Shown here: positions 57,430 through 64,000 of the stretch, piece after piece | How positions within the stretch are numbered: position 1 is the stretch's first letter | Layout: each line of letters opens with the position of its first letter | Assembly: GCF_012927305.1 (NCBI RefSeq) | Contig: NZ_JABBGH010000001.1 | Coordinates: forward strand, 1,798,001 to 1,862,000 | Origin: Hymenobacter polaris | Lineage (GTDB): Bacteria; Bacteroidota; Bacteroidia; Cytophagales; Hymenobacteraceae | Direction of reading: 5' to 3' | Length of the DNA stretch: 64,000 nucleotides | Position numbers and translations under genes: made by a program | Notes under the pieces: generated by a model | The model's input: only the letters and a program-made list of their open reading frames with translations | Told to the model about the DNA's origin: nothing | The model's database searches: none

Positions 57430-59412
57430 CTACTTCACCCACTTATCGGTGCGGAAGGGCGGAGTGGGCAGGCCGGCGCGGTTGTAGAGCGTGCCGCTGG
57501 GGTTATCGGCCCAGTCGTAGCGCACGGCCACGGGGTGGGGCACCTGGGGGCTTTCGACCACCACTTCGGTACCCACCAGGCGGGCAGTGGCCCAGTGAAA
57601 CTGCTGGTCGGCCCCGGCCACGGCGAAGCCTTGCAGCTGGCCGCCTTTGGCCACCAAGCCACCCCCTAGGGTAGCGGGTGCGAAGCGCACGCGCGCCGCC
57701 GCGCCCGTCACGGCCAGGCCGGCGTAGGTGGGGCCGCGGTCGGGCGGGGCGGTGGGGTCGGCGTAGGCTACGCGGCGGGCGGCCAGGGCCAGGCGGTGGC
57801 CCACGTCCTGCTTGTTGTGGGGGTGGATGTCGTTGGCCACGCCCAGGTCGATGGCGGTGGCCATGCCGGTGCGGGGCAGGGCTAGGGCGGCGGTTTGGGC
57901 CTCGCGCAGCTCGGCCCAGGCCGAGGGGCCCGGCTGGGGCTGAGTGGCTAAGTAGTTGGCCAGCTGCACGAATAGGAATGGCAAAGTAGGCTGGCCAAAC
58001 TGCCGGCGCCAGTCGGTAATCAGGGCCGGAAACAGGCGCTGGTACTGGGCGGCGCGGCCCACGTTGCTTTCGCCCTGGTACCAGATGACGCCTTTAAGGG
58101 CCAACGGCCGCAGCGGGGCAATCATGGCGTTGTAGAGCACCGAGGGCGCCTGCGAGCCACCGCCGGGGTAGGGCGGCTGGGGCACCTGCTCGGGGGCCAG
58201 GCCCAGTTGGTACTGCCAGGGGCCGGCCAGCGGCAGCACGCCCGCGGCGCCGGTAGCCTGCATGGCCGGGCCGCCCGCCAAGCCCCCACCCCCACCCGTA
58301 TCTACTACGCGCACTACCAGCACGTTGCGGCCGGCGCGCACCAGCGCCGCCGGCACCTGGTAGGTGCGCGCCACCGAGTAGCCGGCCGTGTGCCCCACCA
58401 GCTGCCCGTTGAAGTAGGTGCTGTCGGCGTCGTCAATCTGGCCCAGGCTCAGCGTCAGGGGCTGGCCGGCGGCCGCGGCGGGCAGGTCCAGCTCTTTCCG
58501 AAACCACACGATGCCGTCGTAGGTACCCAGGCCGGGCTGGCTTTCCCAAATGCCAGGCACCGGCATGGTAGGCCAGGCGCGGGCGTCGGTGGCGGGGTCG
58601 GCCCAGCTGGGGCCGGTGGGCGGGTAGCCGCGGTCGTGGGCGCGGCCGTGCAGCAGCTCTTGCTGGCGCGTTTCGTAGGTGCGCTGGTCGTCGGCCAGGC
58701 TGGTGGTGCGCTGGGCAAAGCCGGCGAGCGCGGGCTGAAACTCGGGGAAGGCCCCTAGGCCCTCGGCGCTCACCCAGGCCTCGGCCGGCGTGCCGCCCCA
58801 GCTGCTCACCACCAGCCCGATGGGCACCTGGTACTGTTGCAGCAAGTCGCGCCCAAAAAAGTAGGCCACCGCCGAAAAGCTAGCCACCGTGGCCGGGCTG
58901 CACACCTCCCAGCCGGTGGTGGGCACCTCGGCCTGGGGGCGGTAGGCCAGGGCCTGGCTCACCGTGAGCACCCGCAGGCGCGGGTAGTTGGCGGCGGCTA
59001 TTTCCTGGTCGGCGTTCTGCACCGGCTGGTAGCCGTTGGCATTGGGGTCCTTCACCTTAAACTGCATGTTCGACTGCCCCGAGGCCAGCCACACGTCACC
59101 CACCAGCACGTCGGTTAGCTCCAACGTATTCTGCCCTCTCACGGTGAGGGTGTAGGGACCACCGGCCGGCGTGGCCGGCAGCGTGGCCTGCCAACGGCCC
59201 TGGGCATCGGGCGCACTGGCCGGATAGGTGCGGCCCCGAAACGTGACGCTGACCGCCTCGCCCGGCGCGGCCCAGCCCCACACCGGCACCGGGCGGTCGC
59301 GCTGCAGCACCATGTGGTTGCCCACCAGGCTGGGCAGGCGCACCGTGGCGTGGGCCCCTAGGGTAGGTAGCGCTAGCAAAGCCGCCCCGGCGGCGTGGCG
59401 AAAAATCTTCAT
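57430..59412 (-). CDS. Sialate O-acetylesterase-like SGNH hydrolase
   Basis: A 660-residue exported esterase that removes O-acetyl groups from sialic acid or plant glycans. The start at 59412 (MKIFRHAAGAALLALPTLGAHA) gives a signal peptide; the open frame to 59463 does not. Motifs: VWLASGQSNMQFKVKDP (nucleophile Ser in GQSNM), VVSSWGGTPAEAWVS, WYQGESNVGRAAQYQ, and IDLGVANDIHPHNKQDVGHRLA (catalytic Asp/His). A beta-sandwich insert lies in the middle. It is divergent from a GH43 gene at 59601, so the two likely act on one polysaccharide. Confidence 0.92.
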   Translation of the reverse strand: MKIFRHAAGAALLALPTLGAHATVRLPSLVGNHMVLQRDRPVPVWGWAAPGEAVSVTFRGRTYPASAPDAQGRWQATLPATPAGGPYTLTVRGQNTLELTDVLVGDVWLASGQSNMQFKVKDPNANGYQPVQNADQEIAAANYPRLRVLTVSQALAYRPQAEVPTTGWEVCSPATVASFSAVAYFFGRDLLQQYQVPIGLVVSSWGGTPAEAWVSAEGLGAFPEFQPALAGFAQRTTSLADDQRTYETRQQELLHGRAHDRGYPPTGPSWADPATDARAWPTMPVPGIWESQPGLGTYDGIVWFRKELDLPAAAAGQPLTLSLGQIDDADSTYFNGQLVGHTAGYSVARTYQVPAALVRAGRNVLVVRVVDTGGGGGLAGGPAMQATGAAGVLPLAGPWQYQLGLAPEQVPQPPYPGGGSQAPSVLYNAMIAPLRPLALKGVIWYQGESNVGRAAQYQRLFPALITDWRRQFGQPTLPFLFVQLANYLATQPQPGPSAWAELREAQTAALALPRTGMATAIDLGVANDIHPHNKQDVGHRLALAARRVAYADPTAPPDRGPTYAGLAVTGAAARVRFAPATLGGGLVAKGGQLQGFAVAGADQQFHWATARLVGTEVVVESPQVPHPVAVRYDWADNPSGTLYNRAGLPTPPFRTDKWVK

Positions 59413-59600
59413 AAGGGTGGGTGGAAAAAAGGCTCGGCAGCAACCCCCAGGGGGCCCCGGCACCCCGGCGGGCGCGGGGCGAAGGTCGGCAAAAGCGTGA
59501 GATTTGGGGTAGTATTATTTCGGCAAAAAATTGGCGGCGGGCCAGGCGGCAGCCAGCATTTATAGCTCAGCAATCAGTTGCTTTCAGTAGATTCGCCGGC

Positions 59601-60602
59601 ATGAAGCCTTTTCCCACCCTCCTGGCCCTAGGCCTGCTAGCGGGCGCCGGCGCGGCCCACGCCCAGCGCAAGCCCGCCCCGGCTACCAGCGGCAACCCCA
59701 TTTTCCCCGGCTGGTACGCCGACCCCGAGGTCGCCATCTTCGGCAAAGAGTACTGGATTTACCCCACCTACTCGGCACCCTACAACCAGCAGGTGTACCT
59801 GGATGCCTTTTCCTCGCCCGACTTGGTGCATTGGACCAAGCACCCGCGCGTGCTAGACACGGCAGCCGTGAAGTGGGCGCACCGCGCTATGTGGGCGCCC
59901 GCCATCGTGACTAAGGGCGGCAAATACTACCTCTTTTTCGGGGCCAACGACTACCACCCCGAGAAGCTCAACGAGCCGCCGGGAGGCATTGGCGTGGCGG
60001 TGGCCGACAACCCCGCCGGGCCCTTTAAGGACCTGCTGGGCAAGCCGCTGGTGGGCACCATCGAAAACGGCGCCCAGCCCATCGACCAGTTCGTGTTTCA
60101 CGACCCCAAGGACGGCCAGTACTACCTGGTGTACGGCGGCTGGCAGCACTGCAACATCGCCCACCTCACCGACGATTTTACGGGCTTTGTGCCCTTCGCC
60201 GACGGCGTTACCTTCAAGTCCATCACCCCCGATAAGTATGTGGAGGGCCCGCTGATGTTCCGTCGCCAGGGCAAGGTGTACTTCATGTGGAGCGAGGGCG
60301 GCTGGACCGGCCCCGACTACTCGGTGGCCTACGCCATCGGCGACTCGCCCTTCGGCCCCTTCGAGCGAGTGGGCAAAATATTGCAGCAGGACCCCCAGGT
60401 GGGCACCGGCGCCGGCCACCACTCAGTCATCAACGTGCCGGGCACCGACCGCTGGTACATCGTGTATCACCGCCACCCCCTGGGCGACAAAGACGGCAAC
60501 CACCGCCAGGTGTGCATCGAGGAAATGCACTTCGACAAAAACGGCCGCATCGAGCCAGTAAAGCTGACCACCACCGGCGTAGCCGCGCAGCCGCTGAAGT
60601 AG
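59601..60602 (+). CDS. Glycoside hydrolase family 43 protein (arabinofuranosidase/xylosidase-like)
   Basis: A 333-residue exported five-bladed beta-propeller enzyme. The ATG at 59601 gives a signal peptide (LLALGLLAGAGAAHAQ); an earlier start at 59421 does not. GH43 pattern: NPIFPGWYADPEVAIFGKEYWIYPT (catalytic-base Asp), HRAMWAPAIVTKGGKYYLFF, QFVFHDPKDGQYYLVYG, and KYVEGPLMFRRQGKVYFMWSEGGW (acid Glu). Members cut arabinose or xylose from plant-type glycans. Divergent from the esterase at 57430 with a 188-bp gap. Confidence 0.92.
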   Translation: MKPFPTLLALGLLAGAGAAHAQRKPAPATSGNPIFPGWYADPEVAIFGKEYWIYPTYSAPYNQQVYLDAFSSPDLVHWTKHPRVLDTAAVKWAHRAMWAPAIVTKGGKYYLFFGANDYHPEKLNEPPGGIGVAVADNPAGPFKDLLGKPLVGTIENGAQPIDQFVFHDPKDGQYYLVYGGWQHCNIAHLTDDFTGFVPFADGVTFKSITPDKYVEGPLMFRRQGKVYFMWSEGGWTGPDYSVAYAIGDSPFGPFERVGKILQQDPQVGTGAGHHSVINVPGTDRWYIVYHRHPLGDKDGNHRQVCIEEMHFDKNGRIEPVKLTTTGVAAQPLK

Positions 60603-60610
60603 AAGCTAGC

Positions 60611-60733
60611 CAAACAGGCGGTCATGCTCATCTGGCGTCCGCCTGCCGAAGCATCTCTACCGCGCCGCCTAGGGTATCGTTCGGTAGAGATGCTTCGGCA
60701 GGCGGACGCCAGATGAGCATGACCGCCTGTTTG
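60611..60733. repeat. Dispersed inverted-repeat element with perfect 52-bp stem
   Basis: Left arm 60611-60662 and right arm 60682-60733 are exact reverse complements; the 19-base loop holds GCCGCCTAGGGTATCG, conserved with the other copies. Compared with them, the arms carry an extra ATCTGGCGTCCGCCT-type segment on both sides. It sits between convergent GH43 and cupin genes. Confidence 0.95.
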
Positions 60734-60743
60734 CTTCGCTGGT

Positions 60744-61250
60744 CTACCGGCCGAAGTCGTCCTGCACGCGCACGATGTCGTCCTCGTCAGAGGGCTGCTC
60801 GGCGTGGGTGTGCTGCCAGATTTCGGCCACTACGCCCCAGCCGGCCAGGCCCACCAGGCGGTGGCGCTGGCCCTGGGTGAGCATAATCTGCTCGCCGGGC
60901 TGGTAGTCTTTCACCTCGCCCTCGGTGTCGGTGTCGCTGATGGCGATGCCCACGGGGCCCTCCACCACGCGCCAGATTTCGGCGCGGCGGTGGTGGTACT
61001 GCCAGCTCAGGCGCTGGTGGGGCGCTACAAGCAGAATTTTGGGGCTGAGCTTGCCCGAGATGCGCAGGTTCTCGACGGGCAGGCCGCTGAAATACTGGTC
61101 GGCAAACTCCTGGGCCTGGTCTTCGTCGAGCACGAAAAAGCCGCCCCAGGGGCGCGACTGGTCCTGACGGTCGATGCGGAAGCCCTGGGCGAGTAGGCGC
61201 TGCTCCACGTCCTGGAATAAAGCTTGTTTTTGGGGGCTGGTGTCGGCCAT
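60744..61250 (-). CDS. Cupin protein, mannose-6-phosphate isomerase type II C-terminal-like
   Basis: A 168-residue single-cupin protein. SRPWGGFFVLDEDQAQEFADQYF near residue 33 is a PWG-F motif shared with phosphomannose isomerase/GDP-mannose pyrophosphorylase C-terminal domains; the core RLSWQYHHRRAEIWRVVEG gives the metal-binding HHRRxE motif, followed by GEQIMLTQGQRHRLVGL. It could isomerise a sugar phosphate. It ends 11 bp after the 52-bp hairpin and is followed upstream by the amidohydrolase gene. Confidence 0.83.
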   Translation of the reverse strand: MADTSPQKQALFQDVEQRLLAQGFRIDRQDQSRPWGGFFVLDEDQAQEFADQYFSGLPVENLRISGKLSPKILLVAPHQRLSWQYHHRRAEIWRVVEGPVGIAISDTDTEGEVKDYQPGEQIMLTQGQRHRLVGLAGWGVVAEIWQHTHAEQPSDEDDIVRVQDDFGR

Positions 61251-61298
61251 GCGGCGAAAGAGAAAGGTGAAACAGATGTAAAAGTAGCCGCGGCGGCC

Positions 61299-62588
61299 CT
61301 AGGGCTGGCGGTATAGCACCCCACCCTTCATGACGAGGCGCACCTGGCGCAGGGCCTGCACCTGGCGGGTGGGGTCGCCGGCCACTGCCACCAAGTCGGC
61401 CAGCAGGCCGGGCGCCACGCGGCCGCGGTCGGGCAGGTGCAGCAGGCGGGCGTTGCCGCTGGTGGCGGCTTGCAGCACCTCCAATGGCCCTAGGCCATAG
61501 TCGGTTACGAGCAGCTCCAGCTCGCGGGCGTTGTCGCCGTGCGGAAACACGCCCACGTCGCCACCCATCACCAGGGCCACGCCAGCCTGGCGGGCGGCCT
61601 CCAGGGCGCGGTGCTTGGCTTCGACGCGGGCGGGCGCGGGCTCCTGGCCCTTTTTCCAGCCCCGGTACTGCGAAGTGGCATCCGTAGCGGCCACGGTGGG
61701 GCACAGCGCCACGCCGCGCTGCCTCATCAGCCGGAAGACTTCGGGCGTGCCGCCGTCGCCGTGCTCAATGGTTTCGACGCCGGCCAGCGTGGCGCGGCGC
61801 ATGCCCTCGGCGGTGCTGGCGTGGGCCACCACGCCGCGCCCACTGCTGCGCGCCGTTTGCACCACCAGCGTCAACTCTTCGAGCGAGTAGGTGGGCTGCG
61901 CGGTTTCGCCCGGCCCCCAGCGGTAGTCGGCGTACACCTTCACCACATCGGCCCCGCGCCCGATTTGCTCGCGCACGGCCTGCACCAGGCTGGGGCCATC
62001 GGCCTCCTGGGCGCCGCGGGGCAGGTCGTCTACGGCCGCCAAGTGGGGGCCGTAGCTGCCGGTAGCTACCAGCGCCCGCGTGGCCACCAGCAGCCGAGGG
62101 CCCGGAATGATACCTTGGTCAATGGCCTGTTTGAGGCCCACGTCAGCGTAGCCCGCGCCCTCGGTGCCCAGGTCGCGGGCAGTAGTGAATCCGGCCAGCA
62201 GCGTGCGCTGGGCGTGTACGGTGGCGCGGGCCACGCGTAGGGCCAGCGGCTCCTTCAGCACCTGGTCGTCCCAGGGCGTTTCGTTGTAGGGGTGCAGCAG
62301 CAGGTGCGAGTGCCCCTCGATGAGGCCCGGCAGCAGCGTGAGGCCGGGCAGCTCCAGCACGGTAGCGCCGGCCGGCGCCGCCAGGGTGGCGGTAGGACCG
62401 GCGGCGGTTATTCTCTGTCCCTCCACTAGCACTGCCCAGCCAGGGTGCAGCGCCTCGCCATCGAACACGGCGGCCGGGCGCAGCAGCGTAGCAGTGGGCG
62501 GCATGGCGCTGGCCTGCGGCTGGGCACGGGCTCCTAGGGCCAGCAGGCAGAGGAAGAGCAGGTTTTTGAGCACGGTATAGCTAGGCAA
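61299..62588 (-). CDS. Amidohydrolase (imidazolonepropionase/prolidase-like) with signal peptide
   Basis: A 429-residue exported amidohydrolase. After a signal peptide ([15 protein letters not shown]) comes the small beta-domain, then [18 protein letters not shown] with the first metal-binding His pair, [10 protein letters not shown], the KVYADY segment with the likely bridging Lys, [23 protein letters not shown] with two His, and [19 protein letters not shown] with the catalytic Asp. Family members hydrolyse dipeptides or cyclic amides (Xaa-Pro-type). It lies 48 bp upstream of the cupin gene on the same strand. Confidence 0.9.
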   Translation of the reverse strand: MPSYTVLKNLLFLCLLALGARAQPQASAMPPTATLLRPAAVFDGEALHPGWAVLVEGQRITAAGPTATLAAPAGATVLELPGLTLLPGLIEGHSHLLLHPYNETPWDDQVLKEPLALRVARATVHAQRTLLAGFTTARDLGTEGAGYADVGLKQAIDQGIIPGPRLLVATRALVATGSYGPHLAAVDDLPRGAQEADGPSLVQAVREQIGRGADVVKVYADYRWGPGETAQPTYSLEELTLVVQTARSSGRGVVAHASTAEGMRRATLAGVETIEHGDGGTPEVFRLMRQRGVALCPTVAATDATSQYRGWKKGQEPAPARVEAKHRALEAARQAGVALVMGGDVGVFPHGDNARELELLVTDYGLGPLEVLQAATSGNARLLHLPDRGRVAPGLLADLVAVAGDPTRQVQALRQVRLVMKGGVLYRQP

Positions 62589-62602
62589 ATAATTAATTTA
62601 GG

Positions 62603-62689
62603 ACGTCATGCTGAGCTTGCCGAAGCATCTCTACCGCGCCGCTTAGGGGGTCGTTCGATAGAGATGCTTCGGCAAGCTCAGCATGACGT
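62603..62689. repeat. Dispersed inverted-repeat element (GCCGCCTAGGG loop subfamily)
   Basis: Arms ACGTCATGCTGAGCTTGCCG... and the complement ending GCATGACGT, loop GCGCCGCTTAGGGGGTCGTTC. Between the amidohydrolase and penicillin acylase genes. Confidence 0.9.
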
Positions 62690-62714
62690 TCTGGCAATTT
62701 CCTGGAGAATTTCC

Positions 62715-64000
62715 CTACTCGCCCGGATGATACTGCCGCTCCACGTGTTTAGCTACGTCCTCGGGGTAAAACCAGACCTCCTTGAACTGCCCGTTGCAGT
62801 ATAGCGGAGCTTGGTCGGTGAAGTGGGGCGAGTCGGGTCGGCTGGCGCTGCCGCCCGTCACTACCGAGCGGGCCACCACCCTAGGGCCAAACTCCACCAC
62901 TGCCACGAAGCTGTTGCCCACGTAGCCGTAGCGCTTCTTGGTGCCGGGCTGGGTGCGCGCCCCGAAGGCCGCCAGGCTGCCCCAGGCCGACGAGGTGAAG
63001 GCTACCGGCAGGCTAGGCTGCTGGTCGTCAAAGGCTTCGTCGATGCGGCCGGTCAGGCGCTGGTAGCGGTTTACCTCGCCCCAGGGCACTTGCCACTTGC
63101 CAAAGTCGCGGCGCAGCTCGGCCAGGGTTTCGGCCAGGGCCTGGGTTTTCTCGTCGGGCGTGGTATGCTCGATGATAAATTTGGTGAAGCTGATATAGTC
63201 CAGCACCTGCCCGGCCGGCACGCGGGGCCGCGCCAGGCGCTGAATACGCTCGCCCCAGTAAATGGCCAGGGTTTGGGCCACCGACTCTTTGCTGTAGTTC
63301 AGGTCCCAGGTGCGCAAGATGGGCAGGGCCTCCTCCACGCCCTCGGGTAGGGTGCCGCCGGGCTCGTCGAGCAGCAGCTGGCAGTCGCGCAGCAGCGAGG
63401 GAATTAGCTCCTCGAAGCCCATGAGGCGCGGGTTGTCGGCGGCCGCCACCAGCGTGTCGAGCGTGAAGGCTTGGGGTCGGCTCAGCACCCGCACGGCATT
63501 GAGGGCGCGGTAGTTCTCGGCATCGGGCGCCATGTAGCTGGGATACTGGCTTTTGGCGGGGCTGCTACCCGGCCCCGCCACCGTGAAGGGCGTCGAGTTG
63601 CAGTTTTGGATGAAGCCGCTGGCCGGGTTTTTCACCTGTACCAGCTCCTCTAAGGGGTGCAGGCCCTGCCACTCGGTGGCGGCGGTGCTGCCATCCACGG
63701 GCTGGCTGAAATCGGGGCCCGCCGGCCGGCGGGGCATAAAGTTGCCGTGCCAGTAGGCAATCGTGCCTTGGTTGTCGGCAAAGACGGTGTTGTTGCTGGC
63801 GTTGCCGTTCAGGCGCATCACCTCGCGGTAGCTGGCGTAGTCGCGGGCCTTGGTGCGCAGGTACGACTGCTCGAGGGCGGCCAGCGGCGCGTCCATTATC
63901 CTCACGGTTAGCCACTTGTCGCCCACCTGACCCACCACCGGCCCGTGCCCGGTGCGGTAAGTGGTGAAGCGCCGCTGGCGCAGCTGCCCGCCGTCGAGGT
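62715..64000 (-). CDS. Penicillin acylase family protein, C-terminal part (5' end outside window)
   Basis: A ~428-residue C-terminal part of an Ntn-hydrolase of the penicillin/homoserine-lactone acylase type. The frame is open to the window edge, reading YRTGHGPVV, a stretch that in this family lies in the beta-subunit, before the visible ASNNTVFADNQGTIAYWHGNFMPRR and GFIQNCNSTPFTVAG. The catalytic N-terminal Ser of the beta chain and the alpha chain lie upstream, outside the window. Substrates range from beta-lactams to acyl amides and AHLs. Preceded (downstream side) by a hairpin repeat at 62603. Confidence 0.9.
   Translation of the reverse strand, partial: LDGGQLRQRRFTTYRTGHGPVVGQVGDKWLTVRIMDAPLAALEQSYLRTKARDYASYREVMRLNGNASNNTVFADNQGTIAYWHGNFMPRRPAGPDFSQPVDGSTAATEWQGLHPLEELVQVKNPASGFIQNCNSTPFTVAGPGSSPAKSQYPSYMAPDAENYRALNAVRVLSRPQAFTLDTLVAAADNPRLMGFEELIPSLLRDCQLLLDEPGGTLPEGVEEALPILRTWDLNYSKESVAQTLAIYWGERIQRLARPRVPAGQVLDYISFTKFIIEHTTPDEKTQALAETLAELRRDFGKWQVPWGEVNRYQRLTGRIDEAFDDQQPSLPVAFTSSAWGSLAAFGARTQPGTKKRYGYVGNSFVAVVEFGPRVVARSVVTGGSASRPDSPHFTDQAPLYCNGQFKEVWFYPEDVAKHVERQYHPGE

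Noticed and set aside
1..64000. CRISPR arrays, tRNA or rRNA genes
   Set aside because: No regularly spaced direct repeats, no tRNA-like cloverleaf with CCA end, and no conserved rRNA segment was seen on either strand. This was a visual scan, so a tRNA could have been missed.

Overview
The window is GC-rich, densely coded chromosome from a member of the Bacteroidota, most likely a Hymenobacter-like cytophagalean. The reasons are a type VI secretion locus of the Bacteroidota-only subtype iii (TssN and TssO present, no TssL/TssM), a TonB-dependent receptor with an N-terminal carboxypeptidase-regulatory-like domain, a DUF5117-type zinc protease, several TAnnTTTG promoter elements of the Bacteroidota sigma factor, and almost no Shine-Dalgarno sequences. 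The assignment rests on protein families and composition; no rRNA or tRNA gene is visible.

Layout. 1-4.2 kb: tail of an RND efflux operon (permease, adaptor, outer-membrane channel). 4.4-21.3 kb: mixed housekeeping and envelope genes: DoxX protein, ABC exporter, polytopic membrane protein, a frameshifted TonB-dependent receptor, a prohibitin-like protein, a glycosyltransferase, a lipoprotein, an SRPBCC protein, an outer-membrane barrel protein, a zinc protease, a truncated RhuM-like gene and a Ppx/GppA phosphatase. 21.7-47.2 kb: the T6SS locus. 47.2-48.5 kb: a decayed IS3-type element on its border. 48.6-64 kb: polyphosphate kinase, a DUF1080 protein, a Uma2 nuclease-fold protein, an ABC1/UbiB kinase, small enzymes, a divergent sialate O-acetylesterase / GH43 pair, a cupin, an amidohydrolase and a partial penicillin acylase.

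The T6SS locus is the centre of interest. Sheath (TssB, TssC), tube (TssD/Hcp), disassembly ATPase (ClpV), baseplate (TssE, TssF, TssG, TssK), spike (VgrG) and membrane-linked TssN and TssO are recognisable. No TssP, TssQ or TssR was recognised. Payload genes sit between the structural genes: two Hcp proteins carrying C-terminal predicted metallopeptidase domains, each followed by a candidate immunity gene; a PAAR-like/Rhs protein ending in an HNH/Endo VII-type nuclease domain with a SUKH-like immunity gene; and a GH19 muramidase/chitinase-like effector overlapping a lipoprotein candidate immunity gene. Between them lie three decayed scars: a tssF 3' end with in-frame stops, an internal hcp piece and an rhs piece. 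The effector cassettes have evidently been swapped by recombination between the repeated hcp, tssF and rhs ends.

Across the whole window there is a family of long inverted-repeat elements in intergenic spaces (at least seven copies, one with a perfect 52-bp stem), a second repeat family (two sites), and a marked abundance of CCTAGG, a hexamer usually rare in bacteria, which skews leucine codon choice locally.
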